Positions 37,829 through 45,712 of a stretch of DNA of 64,000 nucleotides are shown one piece after another. The stretch lies in assembly GCF_900101465.1 (NCBI RefSeq), contig NZ_FMZM01000003.1:124001-188000 (forward strand). The letters are read 5' to 3'. Within the stretch, counting starts at the first letter, position 1. Each line of letters starts with the position of its first letter. Both the position numbers and the translations under genes were made by a program. This DNA comes from Nocardioides lianchengensis. Its GTDB lineage: Bacteria > Actinomycetota > Actinomycetes > Propionibacteriales > Nocardioidaceae. The notes beneath the pieces were generated by a model. It had not been told where the DNA came from and made no database searches. It was given only the letters and a program-made list of their open reading frames with translations.

Positions 37829-37905
37829 CGCCGAGTCAGCAGTAGTTGTGGGCCGAGTCAGCACTACTGGTGCTGACTCGGCCCACAACTACTGCTGACT
37901 CGGCG
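37829..37905. repeat. Palindromic TGACTCGGC repeat, copy B (36-bp perfect stem)
   Basis: The arms 37829–37864 and 37870–37905 are perfectly complementary over 36 bases with a 5-base loop TACTG. The central 31 bases (37852–37882) are the exact reverse complement of copy A. It lies between the convergent DUF559 and potC genes, where it could also act as a bidirectional terminator. Confidence 0.92.
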
Positions 37906-37918
37906 CGGGGCTGGCGGG

Positions 37919-38716
37919 TCAGGTGAGGGTGGCGCGGCGACGGCGGTTGTTGACCTCGCCGGCGACGACGACGGCGACGGAGAGCAGGAACATGAGGGTG
38001 CCGACGACGTTGACCTGCATCGGGACGCCGCGCTGGGCGACGCCCCAGACGTACATCGGGAAGGTGGTCTCGGTGCCGGCGTTGAGGTTGGTGATGATGA
38101 AGTCGTCGAAGGAGAGCGAGAAGCTCAGCAGCGCGGCGCCGACGATGCCGGGGAGCACCAGCGGGAAGGTGACCCGCCAGAAGGTCTGGGCCGGGGTGGC
38201 GTAGAGGTCCATCGCCGCCTGCTCGAGCGTGTCGTCCATGCCCGCCAGGCGGGCCCGCACGGTGACGACGACGAACGACAGGCAGAACATCACGTGCGCG
38301 ATGAGGATCGTCCAGAAGCCCAGCTGGCCGGCGAAGCCGGCGGCGACGAACAGGGCCAGCAGCGACGAGCCGAGCACGATCTCCGGGGCCGCCATCGGCA
38401 GGAAGATCAGCAGGTTGCTGGCCGAGCGGCCGGCGAAGTCGTAGCGGACCAGCGCGAACGCGGCGAGCGTGCCGAGGACGGTCGCGATCAGGGTCGCGAG
38501 CGCGGCGATCAGGACGCTGGTGACCAGAGAGTCGCAGAGCCCGTTCGGGCCGCAGAAGTTGGTCCAGTTGTCGAGGGTGAACCCGTCGAAGCGGTAGACG
38601 TTGCGGCTGGCCGGGTCGTTGAAGCTCATCAGCACGACCACGAAGATCGGGACGAACATGTAGACGAGGACCAGCAGGCCCAGGAAGAGCACCAGGTGCT
38701 CGCGGATCCACCTCAC
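37919..38716 (-). CDS. potC: Polyamine ABC transporter permease (PotC type)
   Basis: This is the second inner-membrane permease of the importer. The 265-residue protein has six predicted helices (first LVLFLGLLVLVYMFVPIFVVVLMSF) and the EAA-loop LEQAAMDLYATPAQTFWRVTFPLVLPGIVGA that docks on the ATPase. GTG at 38716 overlaps the potB stop (GTGA), so the two permeases are coupled. It is the last gene of the minus-strand potD–potA–potB–potC unit, ending 13 bases from repeat copy B. Confidence 0.93.
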   Translation of the reverse strand: MRWIREHLVLFLGLLVLVYMFVPIFVVVLMSFNDPASRNVYRFDGFTLDNWTNFCGPNGLCDSLVTSVLIAALATLIATVLGTLAAFALVRYDFAGRSASNLLIFLPMAAPEIVLGSSLLALFVAAGFAGQLGFWTILIAHVMFCLSFVVVTVRARLAGMDDTLEQAAMDLYATPAQTFWRVTFPLVLPGIVGAALLSFSLSFDDFIITNLNAGTETTFPMYVWGVAQRGVPMQVNVVGTLMFLLSVAVVVAGEVNNRRRRATLT

Positions 38717-39573
38717 AGCAGCTCCTCCGTCCCGGCGCGACGCACGTAGACCAGCACCATGGCGAGGATGACGATCATCAGCATCGTCGAGAGCGCCGCC
38801 GCGGCCGGGTAGTTGTTGGCCTCGACGAACTGGCTCTGGATGACGCTGCCGATCATCCGCTGCCCGGTGCTGCCGAGCAGCTGGGCGTTGATGTAGTCGC
38901 CGACGGCCGGGATGAAGGTCAGCAGGGTCCCCGAGACCACGCCCGGCAGCGAGAGCGGCCAGGTGACCTTGAAGAACCCGACGAACGGGTGGGCGTAGAG
39001 ATCGCTGGAGGCCTCGATCAGCCGCGGGTCGATCCGGTCCAGGCTCGCGAAGAGCGGCAGGATCATGAACGGCAGGAAGTTGTAGACCAGGCCGGCGATC
39101 ACCGCGACCGGCGTGGCCAGCAGCCGCCCGTCGTCGCCCAGGATCTGCAGGAACTGCAGCGTGTTCACCACGAAGCCGTCGTCAGCCAGGATCAGCTTCC
39201 ACGACAGCGTGCGGACCAGGAAGCTGGTGAAGAACGGGGCGATGACCAGCACCAGGAGCAGGTACTTCCAGCGGCCGGCCTTGAAGGCCATGGCGTACGC
39301 CAGGACGTAGCCCAGCACCAGGCACAGCAGGGTGGCGACCCCGCCGTACACGAGCGAGCGGAAGAGCGGGCCGGAGTAGTCGCTGATCGCGTCCCAGTAG
39401 TTCGAGAAGTGGTACGTCATCTCGAAGCCCTCGACGTCCGACCCGCTGGGGTCGTACAGGCTGGTCGCGATGAGCGAGTAGAACGGCAGGACGAAGAACA
39501 CCAGCAGCGTCAGGAACGCCGGCAGCAGCAGGAGGTAGCCCGTCCTCCCCCGCCGGCGGGTCATCTCGGCCAT
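38713..39573 (-). CDS. potB: Polyamine ABC transporter permease (PotB type)
   Basis: The 286-residue permease begins with a basic tail and TM1 GYLLLLPAFLTLLVFFVLPFYSLIATSLYD, followed by a periplasmic loop (FSNYWDAISDYSGPLFRSLVYG) and further helices. Its EAA-type loop is LIEASSDLYAHPFVGFFKVTWPLSLPGVVSG. It pairs with PotC to form the channel for spermidine/putrescine-type substrates. It starts 3 bases after the potA stop and overlaps potC by four bases. Confidence 0.93.
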   Translation of the reverse strand: MAEMTRRRGRTGYLLLLPAFLTLLVFFVLPFYSLIATSLYDPSGSDVEGFEMTYHFSNYWDAISDYSGPLFRSLVYGGVATLLCLVLGYVLAYAMAFKAGRWKYLLLVLVIAPFFTSFLVRTLSWKLILADDGFVVNTLQFLQILGDDGRLLATPVAVIAGLVYNFLPFMILPLFASLDRIDPRLIEASSDLYAHPFVGFFKVTWPLSLPGVVSGTLLTFIPAVGDYINAQLLGSTGQRMIGSVIQSQFVEANNYPAAAALSTMLMIVILAMVLVYVRRAGTEELL

Positions 39574-39576
39574 CGC

Positions 39577-40740
39577 TCAGTCGCCCTTCTGGGCACCGGC
39601 CGAGGCGTCCTGGGAGAAGTCGAGCAGGAAGGCGTACTCGGGGCGCCAGGACAGCTCGACCCGGTCGCCGCGCCGGAAGATCCGGGTGCGGCCGGTGTTC
39701 TGGGCGAAGACGGCGAGCTCCTGGCCCCAGGGCATCCGGACGAGGTACTGCGTCGAGACGCCGTTGAAGCTGACGTCGGTGACCACCCCGCCGGGGATGG
39801 TGTTGCCGGGGGCGTCGAGCGCCTCGCCCTCCTCTCCGATCAGCACCTTCTCGGGCCGGATGCCGATCCAGCCCTTCTCGCCGTCGGTGTGGGTCCGACC
39901 GGTCGGCACCGAGACGCCGATACCGTGCATGTCGACCGACGTCACGTCCGAGCCCCGCGAGACCACGGTGCCCTCGATCAGGTTGGACTGGCCGAGGAAG
40001 TTGGCGACGAACGTCGAGCGCGGGTTCTCGTACAGCTCCTCCGGGGCGCCGAGCTGCTCGATCACGCCGGCGTTCATCACCGCGACCGTGTCGGCCATCG
40101 TCATGGCCTCCTCCTGGTCGTGGGTGACGTGGACGAAGGTGAGCCCGACCTCGGTCTGGATCCGCTTGATCTCGATCTGCATCGAGCGCCGCAGCTTCAG
40201 GTCGAGCGCACCGAGCGGCTCGTCGAGCAGCAGCACCTCGGGCCGGTTGATCAGCGCCCGCGCGAGCGCGACCCGCTGCTGCTGACCGCCGGAGAGCTGG
40301 GTCGGCTTCTTGCGGGCCTGGCTGTCGAGCTCGACCAGGGCGAGCATCTCGCGGACCTGCGCCTCGACGTCCTTCACCTTGCGCCGCTTCAGCCCGAAGG
40401 CGACGTTCTCGAAGATGTCGAGGTGCGGGAAGAGCGCATAGTTCTGGAAGACCGTGTTGACCGGCCGCTTGTAGGGCTTGGCGTAGGTGATGTCGTCGCC
40501 GGCGAGCCGGATCTCCCCCGACGTGGGCGTCTCGAGCCCGGCCACCATCCGCAGGGTCGTCGTCTTGCCACAGCCCGACGGCCCCAGCAGCGCGATGAAC
40601 GACCCACGCGGTACGTCGAGGTCGAGCGTGTCGACCGCGGTGAAGCCGTTCGGGTAGGTCTTGCTCACCCCACGCAGGCGCAGTCCGTCGTACGACGAGT
40701 CGCCCACCTGCTCGGTCGGCACGTCAGCCACCTGTGACAT
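39577..40740 (-). CDS. potA: Polyamine ABC transporter ATP-binding protein (PotA type)
   Basis: The 387-residue ATPase has Walker A GPSGCGKTT (about 51–59), the signature LSGGQQQRVALARAL, Walker B VLLLDEPLGALD, and the switch His in FVHVTHDQEEAMTMAD. The C-terminal 130 residues form the TOBE/regulatory domain (FLGQSNLIEGTVV…IGIRPEKVLIG) usual in PotA and MalK-like subunits. It energises import with PotB/PotC. Its first 17 bases overlap the end of the binding-protein gene, consistent with tight coupling. Confidence 0.95.
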   Translation of the reverse strand: MSQVADVPTEQVGDSSYDGLRLRGVSKTYPNGFTAVDTLDLDVPRGSFIALLGPSGCGKTTTLRMVAGLETPTSGEIRLAGDDITYAKPYKRPVNTVFQNYALFPHLDIFENVAFGLKRRKVKDVEAQVREMLALVELDSQARKKPTQLSGGQQQRVALARALINRPEVLLLDEPLGALDLKLRRSMQIEIKRIQTEVGLTFVHVTHDQEEAMTMADTVAVMNAGVIEQLGAPEELYENPRSTFVANFLGQSNLIEGTVVSRGSDVTSVDMHGIGVSVPTGRTHTDGEKGWIGIRPEKVLIGEEGEALDAPGNTIPGGVVTDVSFNGVSTQYLVRMPWGQELAVFAQNTGRTRIFRRGDRVELSWRPEYAFLLDFSQDASAGAQKGD

Positions 40741-41914
40741 TGGCCCAGTCTCCTTCGTACTCGTTGCTCTGCTTGGCGTCGAGCGGCATGAAGTCGAAGG
40801 TGTTCGCCAGCATGTCGTCGTCGGGGAAGATCAGCGGGTTCGAGGCCAGGTCGGGATCGATCTTCTCCATCTCCTCCTGCGCCCCCTTGACCGGGCAGAT
40901 GTAGTTGACCCAGGCCGCGAGCTGGGCGGCGACCGCGGGCTCGTAGTAGTAGTCGATCCACTTCTCGGCGTTGGCCTGGTGGGTGGCCTGGTTGGGGATG
41001 AGCATGTTGTCGCTCCACAGCGACAGGCCCTCCTCCGGCACCACGAACTTGATGTCGGGGTTGTCGGCCTGCAGCTGGATCACGTCGCCCGACCACGCCT
41101 CGCAGGCCAGGATGTTCCCGGCCGCCAGGTCCTGGGTGTAGTCGTTGCCGGTGAAGGCCCGGATCTGGCCGCTCGCGACGACCTCGCGCAGCCGCTCGAT
41201 CGCGACGCCCCACTGGTCGTCGGTGAAGTCGTCGGGGTTCGCGCCGGTGATCTTCAGCAGGAAGGCCATCGTGTCGCGCATCTCGGACAGCAGCGTCACG
41301 CGTCCGCGCAGGTCGGCCCGGGTCAGCAGCTCCTCGAAGCTGCGCACCTCCCCCGTCTTGGACGCGTTGTAGGCGATGCCGGTCAGGCCGGTCTGCCAGG
41401 GCGCGTGGAACTCCAGGTCGGGGTCCCACTGCCGGTTGCGCAACGGGTCGATCAGGTTGGCGTGCAGGTTGGGGACGTTGGCCTTGTCGTAGGGCTGCGT
41501 CCAGCCGAGCGAGATGAACCGCGCGGCCATCCAGTCGGTCAGCATCACCAGGTCGCGGTCGATCGACGTGCAGCTGCCCAGCTGGTTGCGGACCTTGGCG
41601 TAGAACTCGGCGTTGTCGTTGACGTCGTCGGAGTAGTCGACGGCGATGCCGGTGCGCTCCTCGAAGATCGAGAGCGTCGAGGGATCCTCGTCGGCGTCGA
41701 TGTAGCTCGGCCAGTTCGACACGATGAGCTTCATCTGGCTGGCCGACAGGTCGGTGGCCCGGCAGCTGGCCGGGTCCTGCTCGAAGCCGTCGGTCCCGAA
41801 GAACGGCAGCTTCAGCGCAGCCGCGCTGGCCCCCAGGAAGGCCACCGCCCCCACTCCCTGCAGCATGGTCCGACGCGACGTCGCGAGACGGGGTCCCGGC
41901 GTTCCTGTAGACAT
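40724..41914 (-). CDS. potD: Polyamine ABC transporter substrate-binding protein, Tat-exported (PotD/PotF type)
   Basis: The 396-residue protein has a twin-arginine leader (TSRRTMLQGVGAVAFLGASAAAL) and then KLIVSNWPSYIDADEDPSTLSIFEERTGIAVDYSDDVNDNAEFYAKVRN, the N-terminal lobe of PotD-like proteins. Later features are MTDWMAARFI-like, YDKANVPN, GIAYN, and QATHQANAEKWIDYYYEP. It captures extracellular putrescine or spermidine for PotABC. ATG at 41914 is preceded by AAGGGAG. It is first in the operon and divergent from the Lrp gene across a CAACGAAATC half-site. Confidence 0.93.
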   Translation of the reverse strand: MSTGTPGPRLATSRRTMLQGVGAVAFLGASAAALKLPFFGTDGFEQDPASCRATDLSASQMKLIVSNWPSYIDADEDPSTLSIFEERTGIAVDYSDDVNDNAEFYAKVRNQLGSCTSIDRDLVMLTDWMAARFISLGWTQPYDKANVPNLHANLIDPLRNRQWDPDLEFHAPWQTGLTGIAYNASKTGEVRSFEELLTRADLRGRVTLLSEMRDTMAFLLKITGANPDDFTDDQWGVAIERLREVVASGQIRAFTGNDYTQDLAAGNILACEAWSGDVIQLQADNPDIKFVVPEEGLSLWSDNMLIPNQATHQANAEKWIDYYYEPAVAAQLAAWVNYICPVKGAQEEMEKIDPDLASNPLIFPDDDMLANTFDFMPLDAKQSNEYEGDWANVTGG

Positions 41915-42007
41915 GCGGCTCCCTTCGAGCAGACGCTCTCGATTGCTCGGATCGTGCCACCTCAGGGGGGTGCCGACAAGCGATCCGGTCGATTGGAAAC
42001 CTGTTCG

Positions 42008-42017
42008 CAACGAAATC
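42008..42017 (+). promoter_or_regulatory. CAACGAAATC half-site between potD and lrp-type gene
   Basis: This is an exact copy of the first half-site of the two 47-bp operators at 32520 and 35251. It lies 93 bases upstream of potD and 64 bases upstream of the regulator gene. No clear second half-site is seen at the equivalent distance. Confidence 0.5.
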
Positions 42018-42080
42018 CTTTGTACGACGTCGCGCGCGCCGCTGCTTGGCCGGATCGGCCCCGCCTGCGAGCATGGCTCC

Positions 42081-42554
42081 ATGAGCCCGAAGCAGGAGCG
42101 TGGCGCGGTCCAGCTGGACGACGTCTCGAAGGCCATCATCGAGCAGCTGCAGCAGGACGGACGGCGCTCGTACGCCGCCATCGGCAAGGTGGTCGGTCTC
42201 TCGGAGGCAGCGGTGCGCCAGCGGGTGCAGCGGCTCATCGACGGCGGCGTGATGCAGGTCGTCGCGGTGACCGACCCGCTCGAGCTCGGGTTCGCGCGGC
42301 AGGCCATGGTCGGCGTTCGGGTGTCCGGCCGGCTGGAGCCGGTCGCGGACGCCATCGCCGCCATCCCCGAGGTCGACTACGTCGTGATCACCGCCGGCAG
42401 CTTCGACCTGCTGGTCGAGGTGGTCGCCGAGAGCGACGAGCACCTCCTCGAGGTCATCTCGGGCCGGATCCGCGACACCGAGGGCGTGCTGTCGACCGAG
42501 ACCTTCATGTACCTGCGTCTGCACAAGCAGACCTACTCCTGGGGCGTCCGCTGA
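42081..42554 (+). CDS. Lrp/AsnC family transcriptional regulator
   Basis: The 157-residue protein has an N-terminal AsnC-type helix-turn-helix (LDDVSKAIIEQLQQDGRRSYAAIGKVVGLSEAAVRQRVQRLIDGGVMQ, about 13–62) and a C-terminal RAM ligand/oligomerisation domain (FARQAMVGVRVSGRLEPVADAIAAIPEVDYVVITAGSFDLLVEVVAES). It is divergent from the pot operon and immediately followed by the FAD oxidase. It is the obvious candidate to read the CAACGAAATC motif and to sense a polyamine or amino-acid intermediate; that assignment is inference. Confidence 0.93.
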   Translation: MSPKQERGAVQLDDVSKAIIEQLQQDGRRSYAAIGKVVGLSEAAVRQRVQRLIDGGVMQVVAVTDPLELGFARQAMVGVRVSGRLEPVADAIAAIPEVDYVVITAGSFDLLVEVVAESDEHLLEVISGRIRDTEGVLSTETFMYLRLHKQTYSWGVR

Positions 42555-43939
42555 GCGGGTACGCCGGCCTCTCCCTCTGGCACGAGACCACCGACACCGA
42601 CTGGGCCCCGCGCCCGGCCCTGCCGGGCGACCGCGAGGTCGACGTGGCGATCGTCGGCGGCGGGCTGACCGGGCTGTGGACGGCCTACTACCTGGCCGAC
42701 GCCGACCCCTCCCTGCGGATCGCCGTGCTGGAGTCGGAGGTCGCCGGCTTCGGCGCCTCGGGCCGCAACGGCGGCTGGTGCTCGGCCCTGTTCCCCGCCT
42801 CGCTCGACAGCCTCGCCGCCATGGCCGGAGGCGGTACGACGGGCCGCGCGGCCGCCCTCGCCCAGCACGCGGCCATGCGCGCCACCGTCGACGAGGTGGT
42901 CCGCGTGGCAGCCACCGAGCACCTCGACGCGCACGTCGCGAAGGCCGGCACCGTGGTGCTCGCGCGCAGCCGCGCCCAGCTCTCGCGCGCCCGGGCCGAG
43001 GTCGCCCACGCCCGCTCGTGGGGCCGCGGCGACGACGACCTGCGGCTGCTCGACCGCGGCGAGGCCGACGCCGTGCTGCGGGGCAGCCGCTCGCGCGGTG
43101 CGACGTACACGCCGGACTGCGCGGCGCTGCACCCGGCCCGGCTGGTGCGCGGACTCACCGACGCGGTGGAGCGGCGAGGCGTCACGATCCACGAGCAGAC
43201 GCGCGTGACCCGGATCGAGCCCGGGGCGGCCGTCACCGAGCACGGCACGGTGCGCGCGTCGACCGTCGTCCGCGCGACCGAGGGCTACACCTCCCAGCTG
43301 GCCGGTCACCGCCGCGCGGTCGTCCCGGTCTACTCGCTGATCATCGCCACCGAGCCGCTCCCGGCCGAGACCTGGGACGAGATCGGCCTGGCCCGGCGCG
43401 AGACGTTCAGCGACCACCGCCACCTCATCGTCTACGGCCAGCGGACCGCCGACGACCGGCTGGTCTTCGGCGGTCGCGGCGCGCCGTACCACCTCGGCTC
43501 GCGGATCCGCCCCGAGTACGACCGCGACGAGCGGGTCTTCGCCGGCCTCTACGCCAGCCTGGTCGACCTCTTCCCGGTGCTGGCCGGCACCCGCGTCACG
43601 CACGCGTGGGGCGGCGCGCTCGGCATCCCCCGCGACTGGACCGCCTCGGTCGGCCTCGACCCGAGCACCGGCCTGGCCTGGGCCGGCGGGTACGTCGGCG
43701 ACGGCCTCTCGACCACCAACCTCGCGGGCCGCACCCTGCGCGACCTGGTGCTCGGTCACGACACCGACCTGGTCCGGCTGCCCTGGGTCGGCCACCGGTC
43801 GCAGGACTGGGAGCGCGAGCCGCTGCGCTGGCTCGGCATCAACGCCGGCCTGCGCGCGATGACCCTCGCCGACGCCGAGGAGTCCGTGACCCGCTGCCCG
43901 AGCCTGGTCGCCAAGGCCGTCTCGCCCCTGCTGCACTGA
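42551..43939 (+). CDS. PuuB-like FAD-dependent (gamma-glutamyl)putrescine oxidoreductase
   Basis: This DAO-family flavoprotein has the FAD dinucleotide fold VDVAIVGGGLTGLWTAYYLAD, the GASGRNGGW segment that is characteristic of PuuB-like amine oxidases, and the C-terminal GYVGDGLSTTNLAGRTL. The expected N-terminus (SLWHETTDTDWAPRPALPGD) has no ATG, GTG or TTG. The likely start is CTG at 42551, overlapping the Lrp stop (CTGA). A GTG at 42644 would give a protein 31 residues shorter, starting at the first Rossmann strand. It probably oxidises putrescine or a glutamylated derivative, giving a second route beside the aminotransferase. Confidence 0.88.
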   Translation: MSGYAGLSLWHETTDTDWAPRPALPGDREVDVAIVGGGLTGLWTAYYLADADPSLRIAVLESEVAGFGASGRNGGWCSALFPASLDSLAAMAGGGTTGRAAALAQHAAMRATVDEVVRVAATEHLDAHVAKAGTVVLARSRAQLSRARAEVAHARSWGRGDDDLRLLDRGEADAVLRGSRSRGATYTPDCAALHPARLVRGLTDAVERRGVTIHEQTRVTRIEPGAAVTEHGTVRASTVVRATEGYTSQLAGHRRAVVPVYSLIIATEPLPAETWDEIGLARRETFSDHRHLIVYGQRTADDRLVFGGRGAPYHLGSRIRPEYDRDERVFAGLYASLVDLFPVLAGTRVTHAWGGALGIPRDWTASVGLDPSTGLAWAGGYVGDGLSTTNLAGRTLRDLVLGHDTDLVRLPWVGHRSQDWEREPLRWLGINAGLRAMTLADAEESVTRCPSLVAKAVSPLLH

Positions 43940-43962
43940 GCCCATCCGTCCCGAGGAGAACC

Positions 43963-44721
43963 ATGCGCGCCCTCGTCCGCCGTCCCAGCCCCCGCATGGC
44001 CGAGGGCCTGATCACCCACATCGCCCGCACCCCGGTCGACCTCCCCCTGGCCCAGCGCCAGTGGGAGGCGTACGTCGCGGCGCTGCGCGCCGAGGGCTGG
44101 GAGACCGTCGAGGTCGCGCCGGCCGACGACTGCCCCGACGCGGCCTTCGTCGAGGACACCGTCGTCGTGTACGGCGACCTCGCGGTGATCAGCCGCCCGG
44201 GGGCCGACGAGCGCAAGCCCGAGACCGCCGGCACCGAGGAGGCGCTACGCGGCCTCGGCTACCGGATCGCCCGGATCGAGGCGCCCGGCACCCTCGACGG
44301 CGGCGACGTGCTGAAGCACGACGGAACCGTCTGGGTCGGGCTCGGCGGACGCACGAACGCCTCCGGGCTGGAGCAGCTCGCCGCCCTGCTGGGACCGCTC
44401 GGCGGGCGCGTCGTCGGCGTACCCGTGGCGAAGGTGCTGCACCTGAAGTCGGCCGTCACGGCGCTGCCCGACGGCACGGTGATCGGCTACGAGCCGCTCG
44501 TCGACGAGCCGGCCACCTGGGACGCGTTCCTGCCGGTGCCCGAGGAGCCGGGCGCGCACGTCGTCCTGCTCGACGACCGGTCCGTGCTGATGTCCGCGAA
44601 CGCGCCCCGCACCGCCCGGCTCTTCGAGGAGCGCGGCCTGCGGGTGGTCACCGTCGACATCTCCGAGTTCGAGAAGCTCGAGGGCTGCGTGACCTGTCTG
44701 TCGGTGCGGTTGCGGGGGTAG
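43963..44721 (+). CDS. Dimethylargininase-like amidinohydrolase (DDAH family)
   Basis: The 252-residue protein has the pentein fold of DDAH/arginine deiminase enzymes: RRPSPRMAEGL, FVEDTVVVYGDLAVISRPGADERKPET, LDGGDVLKHDGTVWVGLGGRTNASG, catalytic His in VLHLKSAVTALPDGTVIGYE and catalytic Cys near the C-terminus in EGCVTCLSVRL. DDAHs hydrolyse methylated arginine to citrulline plus methylamines; related enzymes act on arginine or agmatine. ATG at 43963 with GAGGAG upstream, 23 bases after the FAD oxidase. A role supplying or processing guanidino compounds in polyamine metabolism is plausible. Confidence 0.9.
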   Translation: MRALVRRPSPRMAEGLITHIARTPVDLPLAQRQWEAYVAALRAEGWETVEVAPADDCPDAAFVEDTVVVYGDLAVISRPGADERKPETAGTEEALRGLGYRIARIEAPGTLDGGDVLKHDGTVWVGLGGRTNASGLEQLAALLGPLGGRVVGVPVAKVLHLKSAVTALPDGTVIGYEPLVDEPATWDAFLPVPEEPGAHVVLLDDRSVLMSANAPRTARLFEERGLRVVTVDISEFEKLEGCVTCLSVRLRG

Positions 44722-44752
44722 CCCTCGGCTGCTCGCGTCCACTGCCGGTGTG

Positions 44753-45184
44753 TCAGTCGACCGCGGCGGCCGCCCGAGCGACGACACTCGCGTACTCCTG
44801 ACGATCGAACGTGAAGGGTCCGAACCCCTCGTAGTCCCAGCTCGGACGACGGTCCTGGCTGAAGTGGGACCAGGTGACGTCCGATCCGGCGACGGTGACG
44901 CGGGTGGTGAGCGGCCAGCAGCCGACCTCGCCGCAGTCGCAGCCGAGCACCCACGCGTGCCCGGGCCGGGGCCACTGGCGCTGCTCGCGGGCTTCGTAGT
45001 AGCGGCCCAGGTCCCCGAACCGGAAGTGCGCCGGGACGATCCCGCCGTAGCCACCCGACGGTTCGTAGCCGCGGCGAGCCTCGTAGGCGGCGATCAGGTC
45101 GACGAGTGATCGGCCGTCGATCACCGGCACGAGTGCCGTCGCCCCGTCCTCGACCGTCACCTCGAAGTCCAGCGCGTTGGCCAT
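44753..45184 (-). CDS. Hypothetical protein with CxCxxxxC motif
   Basis: This 143-residue protein belongs to no family I can name. It has MANALDFEVTVEDG, then GGIVPAHFRFGDLGRYYEAREQ, and a compact cysteine motif LGCDCGEVGCWPL around residue 80, likely a metal site. This is followed by VTVAGSDVTWSHFSQDRRPSWDYEGFGPFTFDRQEY. It has no signal peptide or membrane segment. It is convergent with the DDAH-like gene, 31 bases apart. Confidence 0.65.
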   Translation of the reverse strand: MANALDFEVTVEDGATALVPVIDGRSLVDLIAAYEARRGYEPSGGYGGIVPAHFRFGDLGRYYEAREQRQWPRPGHAWVLGCDCGEVGCWPLTTRVTVAGSDVTWSHFSQDRRPSWDYEGFGPFTFDRQEYASVVARAAAAVD

Positions 45185-45264
45185 GCGCGGATCGTGTCAC
45201 GCGGGAGGAGCTCCCCTGGTGGCGATCCAGCGGCCCGAGGGGATGGCCGCCGAGGAGGCGGGCC

Positions 45265-45639
45265 TCAGTCCCGCCACCAGGCGATGGCCGACCGCCCGGC
45301 CGGGGAGGCGAGGAACACCGCGAACGCCGCCACGGCCAGGAGCACGACCAGGTGCAGGCGCCGCGTCGTGTCGCCCAGGTCATCGCGGCGCCACAGCACG
45401 ACCGCGCTCGCGAGTCCGGCCAGGCCGGCGGCGACCGGGGCCAGGACGAGAGTGAGCGACCCGCCGAGGCTCCACAGGGCGTCGGTGCCCGCGGGCGCGG
45501 TGAAGTCGGTGACGGCGGACGGGAGCACGACGAGGACCGCGAAGCCCACCAGGGCCACCGCGACGACGCCCACGGCCAGGCGCACGTCCGACCTGGCCGC
45601 GTGGTCGATGTCGTCGTGCTGCGGTCGCGCCGTCGTCAT
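45265..45639 (-). CDS. Three-helix membrane protein, unknown function
   Basis: The 124-residue product has three hydrophobic helices (LAVGVVAVALVGFAVLVVL, SLTLVLAPVAAGLAGLASAVVLW, LHLVVLLAVAAFAVFLA) and short hydrophilic ends. ATG at 45639 (MTTARPQHDD) is chosen; the frame is open further upstream without good start signals. No domain recognised. It lies between two small hypothetical genes on the same strand. Confidence 0.6.
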   Translation of the reverse strand: MTTARPQHDDIDHAARSDVRLAVGVVAVALVGFAVLVVLPSAVTDFTAPAGTDALWSLGGSLTLVLAPVAAGLAGLASAVVLWRRDDLGDTTRRLHLVVLLAVAAFAVFLASPAGRSAIAWWRD

Positions 45640-45712
45640 GGACGAATGATGACGCCCACCGACCGGTCCCACAACGGCCGCCGTCCGGCACGCACGGCGT
45701 CCGACCCCGGGA

